Positions 1 through 8,389 of a stretch of 64,000 bases of DNA are shown here, piece after piece (within the stretch, counting starts at the first letter, position 1; every line of letters starts with the position of its first letter). This DNA comes from JAVBNU01 sp031551265 (GTDB lineage Bacteria; Cyanobacteriota; Vampirovibrionia; Gastranaerophilales; Gastranaerophilaceae). The stretch lies in the NCBI GenBank assembly GCA_031551265.1, contig JAVBNU010000028.1, forward strand, positions 17,314-81,313. Direction: 5' to 3'. The notes below the pieces were generated by a model that was not told the DNA's origin, did no database searches, and saw only the letters and a list, made by a program, of their open reading frames with translations. Position numbers and translations under genes: made by a program.

Positions 1-251
1 GGCATAACTACATCTTCACCTTCATTTGGGCTTTCACATTCAAGATATTCCATAATAATGGCCTTTTCTCGGGCTTCAAAACGTCCGAGCATTGCCTCTA
101 TGCGTTTAAATTGTTCATTATTGCCGGCAGAATTGCCAAACGTAATTTGAGAGACAAAACTGTCTTTTGGCATAGCTTTATTGCTAAGATTTGGCATACC
201 GAAAGCTGCTTTCGAAGCTATTAAAATACTATTTATAGAGTTTACACGCAT
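1..251 (-). CDS. Small leader-bearing hypothetical protein, C-terminus outside window
   Basis: Reading leftward from ATG at 251 gives 83 codons without a stop, so the gene runs off the left edge. The N-terminus (MRVNSINSILIASKAAFG) matches the leader described in the findings: Met-basic-Val/Ile, a polar stretch, then an aromatic-glycine step. A second copy of the step (ITFGN) follows at about residue 41. The rest is predicted helical and charged (EQFKRIEAMLGRFEAREKA), like the short coiled-coil tails of the proteins at 24.4-26.1 kb. A purine-rich AAGGAATGAG stretch lies just upstream of the ATG as a ribosome site. No function is recognised. Confidence 0.7.
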   Translation of the reverse strand, partial: MRVNSINSILIASKAAFGMPNLSNKAMPKDSFVSQITFGNSAGNNEQFKRIEAMLGRFEAREKAIIMEYLECESPNEGEDVVM

Positions 252-348
252 TTTCTCATTCCTTAAAATAATTCCCGTCTGATTATTTTAAAACAAAACA
301 TAAAAAAATTTGCTAGTAAAAACTATAATATTTACAATTCCTCATAAA

Positions 349-990
349 TTACTCAGGGCGGCTTGGTATGCCTTCGTATTGAGGGGTGTAGAAAATATGA
401 GAGCGTGGGATTGGCCAGAACAAGTACACAGCACGTCCGATGAATCTATCTTGAGGCAAAAGCCCCCAGAAACGTGAATCTGCCGAGTTGCCGCGGTTGT
501 CACCCATCATAAAATACTGCCCTTCGGGAATAGTCATAGAACCACAAAAAGTGTTCTCATCACAAGGAGTATATGACCCTTCGTTTACATATGGTTCATC
601 TATTTGTTTATCATTTATAAAAACAGCGTATTCTCCTGTTGTTGGGGAGATTTTAATTTCCAGCTTGTCACCGGGAATACCGATAACGCGCTTAATATAG
701 GCAATGTCCTTGCACAAAATGCCGGTATAGCGAGCAAAAAGCGACCAAGCATCAGTCGGCAATGTTACGTCAGGCGGGTAGAAAACCATTATTTGGCCGC
801 GCTTAGGCGTTGTATAAAATCTTGAATATCTCTCAACAACAAGCCGGTCTTTTATTTGCAGGGTCGGCACCATTGACGTTGATGGTATCCATCTCAGCTC
901 AAAGAAGAAAAATTTAATGATAATCAGCATGATTATCACGAAAAATGCCGTGTCTAAAACTTCTTTTATTATGCTTATTAGTTTATTCAT
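349..990 (-). CDS. lepB: Signal peptidase I
   Basis: Membrane-bound serine protease that removes signal peptides from exported proteins. One N-terminal membrane segment (about residues 15-30) precedes the catalytic box PSTSMVPTL, where the Ser before Met is the nucleophile. The general-base Lys lies in YIKRVIGIPGD, and the late box GDNRGNSADSR is intact. Length (about 213 aa) is normal for the compact bacterial form. The start at 990 is preferred over 999 because AAGGA lies 9 nt upstream of it. It overlaps the stop of the polyprenyl synthase gene by 8 nt (ATGAATAA), so the two are probably translationally coupled. Confidence 0.95.
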   Translation of the reverse strand: MNKLISIIKEVLDTAFFVIIMLIIIKFFFFELRWIPSTSMVPTLQIKDRLVVERYSRFYTTPKRGQIMVFYPPDVTLPTDAWSLFARYTGILCKDIAYIKRVIGIPGDKLEIKISPTTGEYAVFINDKQIDEPYVNEGSYTPCDENTFCGSMTIPEGQYFMMGDNRGNSADSRFWGLLPQDRFIGRAVYLFWPIPRSHIFYTPQYEGIPSRPE

Positions 991-1930
991 ACTCAACATC
1001 CTTTATCATCTCACAAATTGAGATTAGTGACTGTTTATAAATATTATCTTTAATAATATCCAAATTGGCAACTGCATTTGAAATATATTCATCAATCAGC
1101 TGCTTAGTTTTCGCTATAGCGCCCGTCTCGACTAGTTTTTCATATAAATTTTCGCTATTCAACTCATCCAAAATATTTTTGTTTTCTTGACAAGCAAAAA
1201 TCAACGGTGCTGTGTAAATCCCGTTTTTAAAATCGTCCAATGATTCATCGCGTTTGTTTGTGTTCAAGATATTCATTAAATCGTCTTTAATTTGGAACGC
1301 AATACCGAAATTCAGCGCGAAGTTTTTAATTTTTTCAAGCACTTCCTGCTCAGTATCGTCAAGAAACGCAGAATACAAGCCTATATAGAACAGCCTTGCT
1401 GTTTTATTTTTTGATTTTTCAATATAAGCATCAAGTGACATGACTTCGTATTTGCTAAAATATTGTTCAATTTCGCCGGTACAAATTTGCTTCAGAGCTT
1501 CGGAATATATTTTTATGATTTCAATTGAGCCAATTTCAGCGATGCTTTGAAATGCCATTGAAAAAAGGAAGTCACCTGCTATCACTGCCAGGCTGTTATT
1601 GAATTTCGCGCTGATAGTTGTTTGCCCGCGACGCTCAGCCGAGTTGTCGATAACATCATCGTGGATTAAAGTCGCGTTATGCACCAATTCAATCGTAGCA
1701 GCAATACTATATTGGCGCTCATTTACGTTTCCCAAAATTCCACGCGCAAACATAAAAATTAATGCAGAACGGATTTTTTTTGAAGATGAAAACAAATATT
1801 TCATAATCTCGTCTGAAAGTGATGTATTGTTTCGCTCTATTATGTCGGTCAAATAACTATCCAGCACAGCAAAATCATCACTAATGCATGATACGAGTTC
1901 TCTATAGTCTTGTTTGCAAACCTCGCTCAA
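983..1930 (-). CDS. Polyprenyl diphosphate synthase (trans-isoprenyl, long chain)
   Basis: Condenses isopentenyl diphosphate onto an allylic diphosphate to make the long isoprenoid tail of quinones or a lipid carrier. The 315 residues cover the whole all-alpha family fold. The first Asp-rich motif is HDDVIDNSAERRG. The second is KDDLMNILN, where Asn stands in place of the final Asp of the common DDxxD; the metal-binding first two Asp are kept. Chain length cannot be read from sequence alone; octaprenyl- or heptaprenyl-type (IspB/HepT-like) is most likely. First gene of a two-gene unit with lepB. Confidence 0.88.
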   Translation of the reverse strand: MSEVCKQDYRELVSCISDDFAVLDSYLTDIIERNNTSLSDEIMKYLFSSSKKIRSALIFMFARGILGNVNERQYSIAATIELVHNATLIHDDVIDNSAERRGQTTISAKFNNSLAVIAGDFLFSMAFQSIAEIGSIEIIKIYSEALKQICTGEIEQYFSKYEVMSLDAYIEKSKNKTARLFYIGLYSAFLDDTEQEVLEKIKNFALNFGIAFQIKDDLMNILNTNKRDESLDDFKNGIYTAPLIFACQENKNILDELNSENLYEKLVETGAIAKTKQLIDEYISNAVANLDIIKDNIYKQSLISICEMIKDVEYE

Positions 1931-2067
1931 AAATTTCCCTCATAATCTGGATAATTCCATCTTATTACAAACATTAAAAAATGTTAAGATGGATGTATGA
2001 TAGATTGAATGAAATTGTTCAACTCATCCCGCAACTCATAAAAATAAAATCTAATATTGAGCCGGTG

Positions 2068-2090
2068 GTAGGGTGCGTCTCACGCACCGA
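2068..2090. repeat. Dispersed 23-bp palindromic repeat, module C
   Basis: The sequence GTAGGGTGCGTCTCACGCAC plus CGA occurs here, at 4568-4590 and at 18942-18964, and in reverse with one or two changes at 27105-27127. Its core GGTGCGTctcACGCACC is a self-complementary hairpin. All four copies are intergenic. Confidence 0.85.
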
Positions 2091-2095
2091 TTTCT

Positions 2096-2656
2096 TTAAT
2101 TAAACTTATTCTGAGCGATTTGCAGGCCTTCTTTCAGGTAGGCTTCAATTGCTTCGGCTGATTTTGAGATACTTTCCTCAAGCACAGTTTTTTCATCCTG
2201 AGCAAAGTTATTAAGTACAAAAACCTCCGAGGGGATATTCACAGGCTGAGGGCCGATACCGACTTTGAGCCTGTCGAATTTGCTTGTGCCAATACATTTT
2301 ATGATTGATTTAATGCCGTTATGCCCGCCGTCCGAGCCTGATGAGCGAAAACGAACGGTACCCAAATCAAGCGCAATATCATCATACACGACAAACAAAT
2401 CTTCAATCGGGATTTTGAAAAAATTCATCACCAGCGCAACAGATTCACCCGACAAATTCATAAAAGTCATAGGTTTGATTACCATAATCGGCTCGTCCTT
2501 GAAGATAGTTTTTGAAATTTCGCATTTGAATTTAGATTCCATCAAAAAGTTGAATCCCCATTTTTGCGCCAAAAAGTCTACCACCATGAAACCGGCATTA
2601 TGACGCGTGTTTTTGTATTTATCAGTAGGATTACCCAGTGCAGCGATTAACTTCAT
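2096..2656 (-). CDS. pth: Peptidyl-tRNA hydrolase
   Basis: Releases tRNA from peptidyl-tRNAs that drop off ribosomes. Family signatures are clear: LGNPTDKYKNTRHNAGF near the N-terminus with the catalytic His, KPMTFMNLSGESV, and VYDDIALDLGTVRFRSSGSDGGHNGIKS with the conserved Asp. The length of 186 aa is typical. A purine-rich site (AGAAAGAAG) precedes the ATG. Module C repeat lies immediately downstream of the stop. Confidence 0.97.
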   Translation of the reverse strand: MKLIAALGNPTDKYKNTRHNAGFMVVDFLAQKWGFNFLMESKFKCEISKTIFKDEPIMVIKPMTFMNLSGESVALVMNFFKIPIEDLFVVYDDIALDLGTVRFRSSGSDGGHNGIKSIIKCIGTSKFDRLKVGIGPQPVNIPSEVFVLNNFAQDEKTVLEESISKSAEAIEAYLKEGLQIAQNKFN

Positions 2657-2782
2657 TTTAACTTCTTTCTGCCTTTTTTGTTTTATTGAATTGCCAAAAT
2701 TACCTTTGAGTATGCTCCAGTGTGCTAATTAAAATTTTTAGAAAATAGTTTATATATTAATTATTATGATGGAGGATAAATT

Positions 2783-3355
2783 ATGTCAACAAAAAATAAA
2801 GCTATCTTGAATTTAAAGAGCAGCGAAAAGGTAAATAATTTTTTGGAGTCCAACCACTTACATAAAAAAGATTTTGCCGAAATGATTGGTGTGACATTGT
2901 CTTATGTATATAACTTAATCGACGAGACCATTCCGTTTTCAACACGCAGCACCACAATCGAGAGGATAGCTGTAGTTATGGACGTAGAACCCGAAGAATT
3001 CAGTGAATACAAAATCCCGCAAGAGCCAATCTTGATTGATGAAGCAGTTGAATTTATTAATGATAAACGCAAAGAAAAATTTAGCAGCACTCAACAATTC
3101 CTGAAAGCATTTCCACGTAGAAACAGAGTCGAGATAGTCGACTTTTTGCGCGGCGCAAGACCGCTCCCGCTGAACTGGAAAGAGCTTAGTCTAATGGCTC
3201 AGGTTTTGGATATCTCAAACGAAGAAATCTACCCGTTCTGGGAAGCAAGACTTGAACAGCTGCTTGAAAATGCAGGATTTAACACCGTCTCAAACGCACA
3301 CCTGATGGAAGCCATGTTCAACTGCGCAAGAAACTTTGTTCACAAAGAAAAATAG
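2783..3355 (+). CDS. Double helix-turn-helix regulator
   Basis: Protein of 190 aa with an XRE/Cro-like helix-turn-helix at about residues 15-65 (HKKDFAEMIGVTLSYVYNLI). A second, similar helical block lies at about 95-150 (QQFLKAFPRRNRVEIVDFLR, then LSLMAQVLDISNEEIYPFWE). The repeated arrangement suggests two DNA-binding modules in one chain. A strong ribosome site GGAGG precedes ATG 2783. It stands alone, divergent from pth, so its targets cannot be told from context. DNA binding is inferred from the fold pattern only. Confidence 0.75.
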   Translation: MSTKNKAILNLKSSEKVNNFLESNHLHKKDFAEMIGVTLSYVYNLIDETIPFSTRSTTIERIAVVMDVEPEEFSEYKIPQEPILIDEAVEFINDKRKEKFSSTQQFLKAFPRRNRVEIVDFLRGARPLPLNWKELSLMAQVLDISNEEIYPFWEARLEQLLENAGFNTVSNAHLMEAMFNCARNFVHKEK

Positions 3356-3395
3356 CTGCATTATGCAATCAAAAATTAACTATACACAAGTCAAA

Positions 3396-3419
3396 CGCCG
3401 GCTGTCCTTTTAGCCGGCG
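3396..3419. other. GC-rich perfect hairpin
   Basis: CGCCGGCT and AGCCGGCG are perfect 8-bp arms around an 8-nt loop, between the convergent ends of the regulator gene and the next minus-strand gene. No clear T-run follows on either strand, so it may be a weak bidirectional terminator or an mRNA-stabilising stem. Confidence 0.5.
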
Positions 3420-3452
3420 CGACTTAATACATGCTTTTCAAATAAGCTGACC

Positions 3453-3971
3453 CTAACCCGAAAGCGAATGCACCAACATTGTACGGTTAAGATTCCCAAG
3501 AATAGATGCCGCTCCCGAGTAATCCATCACGGAAGATGTCGATGTCGACATCGGTTTGTTGAATTCTGAGTTCACCTGACCTAATAAACCGGTATAATAC
3601 TCACGCATTTCATCGCTGGATGCGTTTTTTATACGCTTTTCTATTTCGGTAATAGTTCGGGCTTTGTCATTATCAACATCACCGGTCGCATCAAGTCCGA
3701 CTTTACCCATAAAGTCGGCCCAGGGGATATATTGCGACCCTGATTTATTCTCAGTGTCACGTGTCTCCGAGGAATCAAGCATACGTTCAATCTGTTGGGT
3801 CATTAATTCCTGACTTTTGAGCTGATTGTATGTTTGTTCATCGATTGTTCTGTCACCTGTCGGGATACGCCCCTTGTCGGTCAGGTACGTACGTATACGT
3901 AGATATTCGCTATCGCTGTAGTACTGATAGCCGAAGGCATAAGACAACGAGTTTATAGAACCAATCGACAC
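3453..3971 (-). CDS. Leader-bearing hypothetical protein
   Basis: Protein of 172 aa, not recognised. Its first residues, MSIGSINSLSYAFG, match the leader found on other small proteins of the window (compare SINSILIASKAAFG in the partial gene at 1-251). The body is hydrophilic and charged, with many Thr, Asp and Gln residues and no membrane segment. It looks soluble, with helical stretches around residues 55-75 and 100-130. It is monocistronic and its promoter was not identified. Confidence 0.65.
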   Translation of the reverse strand: MSIGSINSLSYAFGYQYYSDSEYLRIRTYLTDKGRIPTGDRTIDEQTYNQLKSQELMTQQIERMLDSSETRDTENKSGSQYIPWADFMGKVGLDATGDVDNDKARTITEIEKRIKNASSDEMREYYTGLLGQVNSEFNKPMSTSTSSVMDYSGAASILGNLNRTMLVHSLSG

Positions 3972-4038
3972 GTTAATATATCCTTTATATATATTGTAGT
4001 ATATATCAAATGATATTTCAAGTGTTTGTTACAAAATA

Positions 4039-4068
4039 TTAAAAAAGCGACGCTTGTTTGCGCCGCTT
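4039..4068 (-). terminator. Intrinsic terminator of the bL25 gene
   Basis: On the minus strand an AAGCGGCGC / GCGTCGCTT stem with one mismatch and a 7-nt loop is followed directly by a run of six T. It lies 20 nt downstream of the rplY stop. Confidence 0.8.
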
Positions 4069-4086
4069 AAGTTTATTTAAATCGTC

Positions 4087-4368
4087 TTAAACTACTTTAA
4101 ACTCAACGTTTAAGTTGTCGTTAGTTCTGTAATTTTTTTGTACAGTCACTACAACAGCTGAGTATTTTTTGCCGCCTACTTCGAATTCAAAAGTAGCATC
4201 TTTATTGTTTTTATAGATGTTTACAAATTCTCTTTCATTCATTTGAATTGATACAGATTCCATACCTTTACCGTATACGGTACCTGTTAAAAGCCCTTCG
4301 CTTCTTAGTTCGCGCGGGTTTTTTTCTTCGTTACGTTTTTCTATATTTAACTTAATGGCAGTTGTCAT
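4087..4368 (-). CDS. rplY: Ribosomal protein bL25, short form
   Basis: Binds 5S rRNA in the large ribosomal subunit. The 93 residues correspond to the single N-terminal RNA-binding beta-barrel of the L25/Ctc family: KNPRELRSEGLLTGTVYGKG matches the signature with Arg, Gly and the YGKG turn, followed by a core beta strand (YSAVVVTVQKNYRTN). The C-terminal CTC extension found in many bacteria is absent. A ribosome site (AAAAAGGAGAAAACCCC) precedes the ATG. Confidence 0.85.
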   Translation of the reverse strand: MTTAIKLNIEKRNEEKNPRELRSEGLLTGTVYGKGMESVSIQMNEREFVNIYKNNKDATFEFEVGGKKYSAVVVTVQKNYRTNDNLNVEFKVV

Positions 4369-4517
4369 GGGGTTTTCTCCTTTTTGTTTTGTCTATTTCT
4401 TTTAATTATATTTGCAAAATAAAATATTTCCAGTATTTTGCAAAAAATATTAAGTAGTTTGTATTATAATTACGTTAAGTCATTTTGAGTTTTTTGGCTC
4501 AAAATAATGTAGAGATT

Positions 4518-4630
4518 GGATTGCCACGCACCTTACGGGTGCTCGCAATGACAAAACACAAAATTCTGTAGGGTGCGTCTCACGCACCGATTAAAAAGAT
4601 AGAAATGTAGGTTGGGGTTTCTACCCCAAC
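4518..4630. repeat. Composite of dispersed repeats B, C and A upstream of purH
   Basis: Three short repeats stand in a row. Module B is at 4518-4555 (GGATTGCCACGCACC ... GGTGCTCGCAATGAC), module C at 4568-4590, and module A at 4607-4630 (GTAGGTTGGGGTTTCTACCC plus CAAC). The last is a strong GGGGT-ttct-ACCCC hairpin. The same three kinds, in a different order, lie at 18824-18964. Module A ends about 20 nt before the purH start and may fold in its leader. Confidence 0.85.
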
Positions 4631-4650
4631 AAATCATAAGGAAATAAACA

Positions 4651-6177
4651 ATGAAAAAACGAGCATTAATAAGTGTATTCAATAAAACAGGCGTTGTAGA
4701 ATTTGCAAAAGAACTGGAAAATTTTGGCTATGAAATCGTGAGCACCGGCGGCACGTACGACCTGCTGCAAAAAAACAATGTGAAAGTCACAAACACAAAC
4801 ACAATGACGGGTTTCACCGAATTATTAGACGGCAAAGTCAAAACACTGCATCCGAAAATCCATGCCGGAATTTTGGCAGATGTCAGCCTGAAAAAAGAAA
4901 TAGACGAATTAGCCGCTCAGGAAATTGAACCGTTCAGCCTCGTAGCTGTTGACTTGTACCCGTTTGAAGAAGTCGCAAAAAGAGACTTTACAATTGAAGA
5001 TTTGATAAAAAACATTGATATTGGCGGCATAACAATGATTCGAGCCGGCGCAAAAAACCACAAAAACGTAGCGATAGTCTCTGATATTGTAGATTACGAC
5101 TGCATAATCAAAGCGTTAAAAAACAACAAAGGCGAAATCTCAAAAGAGGTTAAAGAACAACTCGCACTAAAAGCATTCAATCGCACATCACAATATGACC
5201 GTGTAATTTGCGACACATTATCAAAAGTTTATGAGGTTGAGAACCACAAAACGGTTTGTTTGGAAAAAGTACAAGACATGCGCTATGGCGAAAACCCGCA
5301 CCAATCAGCGTGTTTGTACAAACAAAACGATATTGCGGATTATGAAATCCTCAACGGCAAAGAATTATCATACAACAACTTGACCGACATGACCGCTGCT
5401 GTGGGCATTGTCAGCGAATTTTACGATGTGCCTGCTGTTTCGATTGTCAAGCACGGAACCCCTTGTGGTGTAGCACTCGGCAAAAGCATCGACGAAGCGT
5501 ATTTGAAAGCCTTTGATTGCGACCCGAGAAGCGCGTTTGGCGGTATAATTGCACTTAGTCAGCCTGTCACGCACGAGATCGCAAGACATGCTTACACAGT
5601 GTTTTTAGAAGTGATTATAGCCCCTGATTTTGACGAAGCTGCATTTAACTTGCTTTCACAAAAGAAAAATTTAAGGCTTATTAAATTAAATACACCTTTG
5701 CAAGATTACAAAAATATCGCAACCGAAGAGATTAAAGTAACTCCATTCGGCACATTGATACAATCAACTGACATCGCTGAGTTGCGCAAAGAGAATTTTA
5801 CAGTTGTTTCAAAAAATAAACCGACTGTCGAAATGGTAGAAGATATGGTTTTTGCATTTAAGGTAGCTAAACACGTAAAATCAAACGCAATTGTCATCGC
5901 CAAAGATTTCAAAACACTCGGAATTTCAGGCGGGCAAACCAGCCGTGTAGAAGCCGTTGAGATTGCGCTCAACAAGGCATGCGATGGTGCAAAAGACGCA
6001 GTGTTAGCGTCAGACGGATTTTTCCCGGCAACCGATAATATTGATGTGGCAGCACAATGCCGTATCGGAGGTATAATTCAACCGGGCGGGAGTATCAAAG
6101 ACCCTGATGTTATCGCCGCTGCCGATAAATACAACATGGTGATGATTAACACAGGCATCAGACACTTTAGACACTAG
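4651..6177 (+). CDS. purH: Bifunctional AICAR transformylase / IMP cyclohydrolase
   Basis: Catalyses the last two steps of de novo IMP synthesis: formylation of AICAR from 10-formyl-THF, then ring closure. The N-terminal MGS-like cyclohydrolase domain opens with RALISVFNKTGVVEFAKELE and VSTGGTYDLLQ. The transformylase part carries the conserved ERxGENPHQ-like segment (MRYGENPHQSACLY) and the catalytic Lys-His pair in SIVKHGTPCGVALG. It ends normally in IIQPGGSIKDPDVIAAAD ... GIRHFRH. The length of 508 aa is typical. AAGGAAATAAACA precedes the ATG. It stands apart from purSQL and purN, so the pathway is dispersed here. Confidence 0.97.
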   Translation: MKKRALISVFNKTGVVEFAKELENFGYEIVSTGGTYDLLQKNNVKVTNTNTMTGFTELLDGKVKTLHPKIHAGILADVSLKKEIDELAAQEIEPFSLVAVDLYPFEEVAKRDFTIEDLIKNIDIGGITMIRAGAKNHKNVAIVSDIVDYDCIIKALKNNKGEISKEVKEQLALKAFNRTSQYDRVICDTLSKVYEVENHKTVCLEKVQDMRYGENPHQSACLYKQNDIADYEILNGKELSYNNLTDMTAAVGIVSEFYDVPAVSIVKHGTPCGVALGKSIDEAYLKAFDCDPRSAFGGIIALSQPVTHEIARHAYTVFLEVIIAPDFDEAAFNLLSQKKNLRLIKLNTPLQDYKNIATEEIKVTPFGTLIQSTDIAELRKENFTVVSKNKPTVEMVEDMVFAFKVAKHVKSNAIVIAKDFKTLGISGGQTSRVEAVEIALNKACDGAKDAVLASDGFFPATDNIDVAAQCRIGGIIQPGGSIKDPDVIAAADKYNMVMINTGIRHFRH

Positions 6178-6386
6178 CCTTTTTCGAATTTTACGTTATA
6201 GCCTAAAATTTCAGCTATTTCTAAAAGTTCGTTATAGGTGACAGTACCTCGCTTAAGACGGTGAGAAAGATTTTGTAATGTATATTTTTTGCCAATTTTT
6301 TCCTGCATTTGAAAAGCAAGGTCTTTCATTTTGACATTCTCTTGCGCCAATAGAGCTTTAACTTGTTCTCTGACATACATTTTCAT
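6174..6386 (-). CDS. Small HTH protein, paralogue of the pair at 11.2-11.6 kb
   Basis: Protein of 70 aa with a single Cro-like helix-turn-helix. It shares REQVKALLAQEN at the N-terminus and LSHRLKRGTVTYNELLEIAE plus ILGYNVKFEK at the C-terminus with the two tandem genes at 11164-11585, so all three are one small family. The start may be the first ATG (6386) or the third codon (6380), which aligns better with the paralogues. A consensus promoter ends only 7 nt before 6386, so the mRNA should have no leader or a 6-nt one. A perfect 24-bp palindrome covers the promoter and suggests autorepression. The stop overlaps the purH stop region. Confidence 0.72.
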   Translation of the reverse strand: MKMYVREQVKALLAQENVKMKDLAFQMQEKIGKKYTLQNLSHRLKRGTVTYNELLEIAEILGYNVKFEKG

Positions 6387-6393
6387 ATTAGCA

Positions 6394-6425
6394 ATTATAG
6401 CTTTTTGTCAACTAGTTGACAAAAA
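6394..6425 (-). promoter_or_regulatory. Promoter and 24-bp palindromic operator of the small HTH gene
   Basis: On the minus strand TTGTCA, 17 nt, TATAAT (-10 at 6394-6399, -35 at 6417-6422). The perfect palindrome TTTTTGTCAACT/AGTTGACAAAAA at 6402-6425 covers the -35 box and most of the spacer, the expected place for a repressor site. Confidence 0.8.
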
Positions 6426-6518
6426 CAAACACTTAAAATAAGATAATGTTTATTAAAGTCAATTATTATTCATTATATTCAACTAATACTAAATATATCT
6501 TTACAAGAAGGGTTCGAC

Positions 6519-6893
6519 ATGGAAAAAGGCTTGAGTATATTTAAAATTGAACAGAAATTTAAAAATATTAATGAACTCTACAAGTATCTACTAAAAAATG
6601 CCGATTTTATTGAGAAATATTGCGAAATAAAAATAAAAAGACCTCTAAAAAAAGGGCTGTTTTATATAACCGGAGTTGAGGCAGTTGATGGGAGAAAAAT
6701 ATTATTTTATGCTACAAAGGAGCTTTTGCCTGAAAGCATTGGTGAGTTGATTGTACTCGCAGGAGCATGCAATTCGAAAATTATTATATTTTTAACTCCA
6801 AAAATTAATGCAACACTGTTAGAGCCTATGAACTGGCTTCAAAGCATTTGTAATACAGATATAAAATTTGTACTCATTGAAGTGAGTTTTTAA
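6519..6893 (+). CDS. Hypothetical protein, possible nuclease-like fold
   Basis: Protein of 124 aa with no recognised family. It alternates helices and beta strands. The stretch GLFYITGVEAVDGRKILFYA followed by a helix, then KIIIFLTPKI and IKFVLIEVSF, is reminiscent of the compact restriction-endonuclease-like fold, but no PD-(D/E)xK triad can be assigned with confidence. AGAAGGG lies before the ATG. It is flanked by a small HTH gene and two tiny membrane genes, which makes this an accessory pocket between purH and rpsL. Confidence 0.55.
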   Translation: MEKGLSIFKIEQKFKNINELYKYLLKNADFIEKYCEIKIKRPLKKGLFYITGVEAVDGRKILFYATKELLPESIGELIVLAGACNSKIIIFLTPKINATLLEPMNWLQSICNTDIKFVLIEVSF

Positions 6894-6894
6894 G

Positions 6895-7023
6895 TTATTT
6901 ATTAGTTTTTGGACTATCATCAATTGACATGCCTTTCACGTGTTTGTGGATATTCCAAGAAAAAGCTGTTCCTATAATTACTATAATTCCCAAAACCATA
7001 AAAAAAGATGTATCACTAACCAT
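6895..7023 (-). CDS. 42-residue single-span membrane protein
   Basis: A short frame from ATG 7023 encodes one hydrophobic span (FFMVLGIIVIIGTAFSW) followed by a charged tail (HKHVKGMSIDDSPKTNK). It overlaps the upstream membrane gene by 8 nt. AGGAGG sits 8 nt before the ATG, inside that upstream frame, which is strong evidence for coupled translation. The product has no recognised family. The arrangement of two tiny overlapping membrane genes is compatible with a holin-like or leader-peptide role, but nothing proves it. Confidence 0.6.
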   Translation of the reverse strand: MVSDTSFFMVLGIIVIIGTAFSWNIHKHVKGMSIDDSPKTNK

Positions 7024-7252
7024 GTTTCAGCCTCCTTAATAAGTCATCTATTCGACTATTCATACTAAAAATATTATTTAAAAAAACTGCATCAAAATAT
7101 GCACCAATAAGTGCTAAAAACCATAACTTGACAGGTGACATAGGAATAAATAATAACCCAAATGTGCCGCTTGTTATAATTATAACAACGGTTATTAAGC
7201 TTGTTCTTAAACTTATTAAATCTTTAATACTTTCTTTTAAGTAATCATCCAT
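7016..7252 (-). CDS. Small two-span membrane protein
   Basis: Protein of 78 aa with two hydrophobic spans at about residues 17-38 and 42-62 (SLITVVIIITSGTFGLLFI and LWFLALIGAYFDAVFLNNI) and a basic C-terminal tail. It has no recognised family. It is cotranslated with the 42-residue membrane protein downstream through an 8-nt overlap. Confidence 0.55.
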   Translation of the reverse strand: MDDYLKESIKDLISLRTSLITVVIIITSGTFGLLFIPMSPVKLWFLALIGAYFDAVFLNNIFSMNSRIDDLLRRLKHG

Positions 7253-7493
7253 ACTTGAACATTTTAAATCATCTGGAAAGATAAGGCAATCCTTTTGATG
7301 CTTTAGGAACAGAATTGTTTAAATTTGTGAACAAAAACGTTGACTTTGAGCTATGTCTATAGTTTCATGGTAATACTTATGATTGTTATCGCTGTAAAGT
7401 TTAGTGCTGTAAACTGATTAGGGTTATAAGTAAGGTTAAGAATAATGAAAAAGCTCCATTAAATATGGTGCATATAAGACAAAAGGAGATATC

Positions 7494-7874
7494 ATGCCAA
7501 CAATTTCTCAATTGGTAAAAAAAGAAAGAAAAACTATACTTGATAAAACAAAATCACCGGCGTTAATGAATTGCCCACAACGTAGAGGTGTTTGCACAAG
7601 AGTATATACAACAACTCCTAAAAAACCTAACTCAGCACTAAGAAAAGTAGCTCGTGTAAGGTTAACTAACGGATTTGAAGTTACATCATATATCCCGGGT
7701 ATCGGTCACAATTTACAAGAGCACTCTGTTGTACTAATCAGAGGCGGTCGTGTAAAAGACTTACCTGGTGTTCGTTACCACATTGTCAGAGGCACACTCG
7801 ACACTGCCGGTGTAGCAAACAGAGCACAAGCCCGTTCTAAATACGGCGCTAAAAAAGCAAAAGCGAAAAAATAA
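7494..7874 (+). CDS. rpsL: Ribosomal protein uS12
   Basis: Decoding-centre protein of the small subunit. The conserved cores are present: TISQLVKKERK, CPQRRGVCTRVYTTTPKKPN with the Lys of the streptomycin-sensitive type, ALRKVARVRLTNGFEV, YIPGIGHNLQEHS and RGGRVKDLPGVRYHIVRG. The length of 126 aa is standard. AAAAGGAG lies 6 nt before the ATG. The 241 nt upstream hold no gene; they include a short direct repeat of GCTGTAAA (about 7391-7415), and no promoter stood out clearly. Confidence 0.98.
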   Translation: MPTISQLVKKERKTILDKTKSPALMNCPQRRGVCTRVYTTTPKKPNSALRKVARVRLTNGFEVTSYIPGIGHNLQEHSVVLIRGGRVKDLPGVRYHIVRGTLDTAGVANRAQARSKYGAKKAKAKK

Positions 7875-7895
7875 TAAGAAAGGTATATAAAAGAA

Positions 7896-8366
7896 ATGTC
7901 AAGACGTAACAAACCCCCAAAAAGAGTTCCAACAGCAGATTCTAAATATAATAGTGTAGATGTTTCAAAGTTCATCAACAGATTGATGAGACGCGGTAAA
8001 AAATCACTCGCTGAAAAAATCTTCTACACAACATTAGAGAGAATTGGCGAAAAAGTGAAAGACGAGCCGACTGAAGTTTTCAAAAAAGCTTTAACAAACA
8101 CAACTCCGTTGTTAGAAGTAAAAGCAAGAAGAATCGGCGGTTCTACATACCAAGTACCTATTGAAGTTAAACCTGATAGAGGTATGGCTCTTTCTTCAAG
8201 CTGGTTAATCGCAGCAGCCAAAAACCGCAGCGGTAAATCAATGGTAGAAAAATTATCTGCCGAATTACTAGACGCATCTAACGGCAACGGTGCAGCTTGC
8301 AAAAAAAGAGAAGACACCCACAAAATGGCCGAAGCTAACAAAGCTTTCGCTCATTACAGATATTAA
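7896..8366 (+). CDS. rpsG: Ribosomal protein uS7
   Basis: 16S rRNA-binding assembly protein. It begins MSRRNKPPKRVPTADSKYNS and keeps KFINRLMRRGKKSLAEKIFY, the EVKARRIGGSTYQVPIEVKP hairpin and a tail ending KMAEANKAFAHYRY. The length is 156 aa. It follows rpsL by 21 nt with AGAAAGG. A strong terminator follows at once, so fusA and tuf, often next in this operon, are not cotranscribed. Confidence 0.98.
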   Translation: MSRRNKPPKRVPTADSKYNSVDVSKFINRLMRRGKKSLAEKIFYTTLERIGEKVKDEPTEVFKKALTNTTPLLEVKARRIGGSTYQVPIEVKPDRGMALSSSWLIAAAKNRSGKSMVEKLSAELLDASNGNGAACKKREDTHKMAEANKAFAHYRY

Positions 8367-8389
8367 TTTTTAAAAATATTGATAAAAAA

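Noticed and set aside
1599..1856. Numerous opposite-strand frames over real genes (for example within the polyprenyl synthase, recG, oadA)
   Set aside because: They mirror the coding strand of recognised genes and lack start signals or family features.
7253..7493. A regulatory RNA leader before rpsL
   Set aside because: Only a short direct repeat GCTGTAAA and no convincing stem set were seen; nothing specific can be supported.
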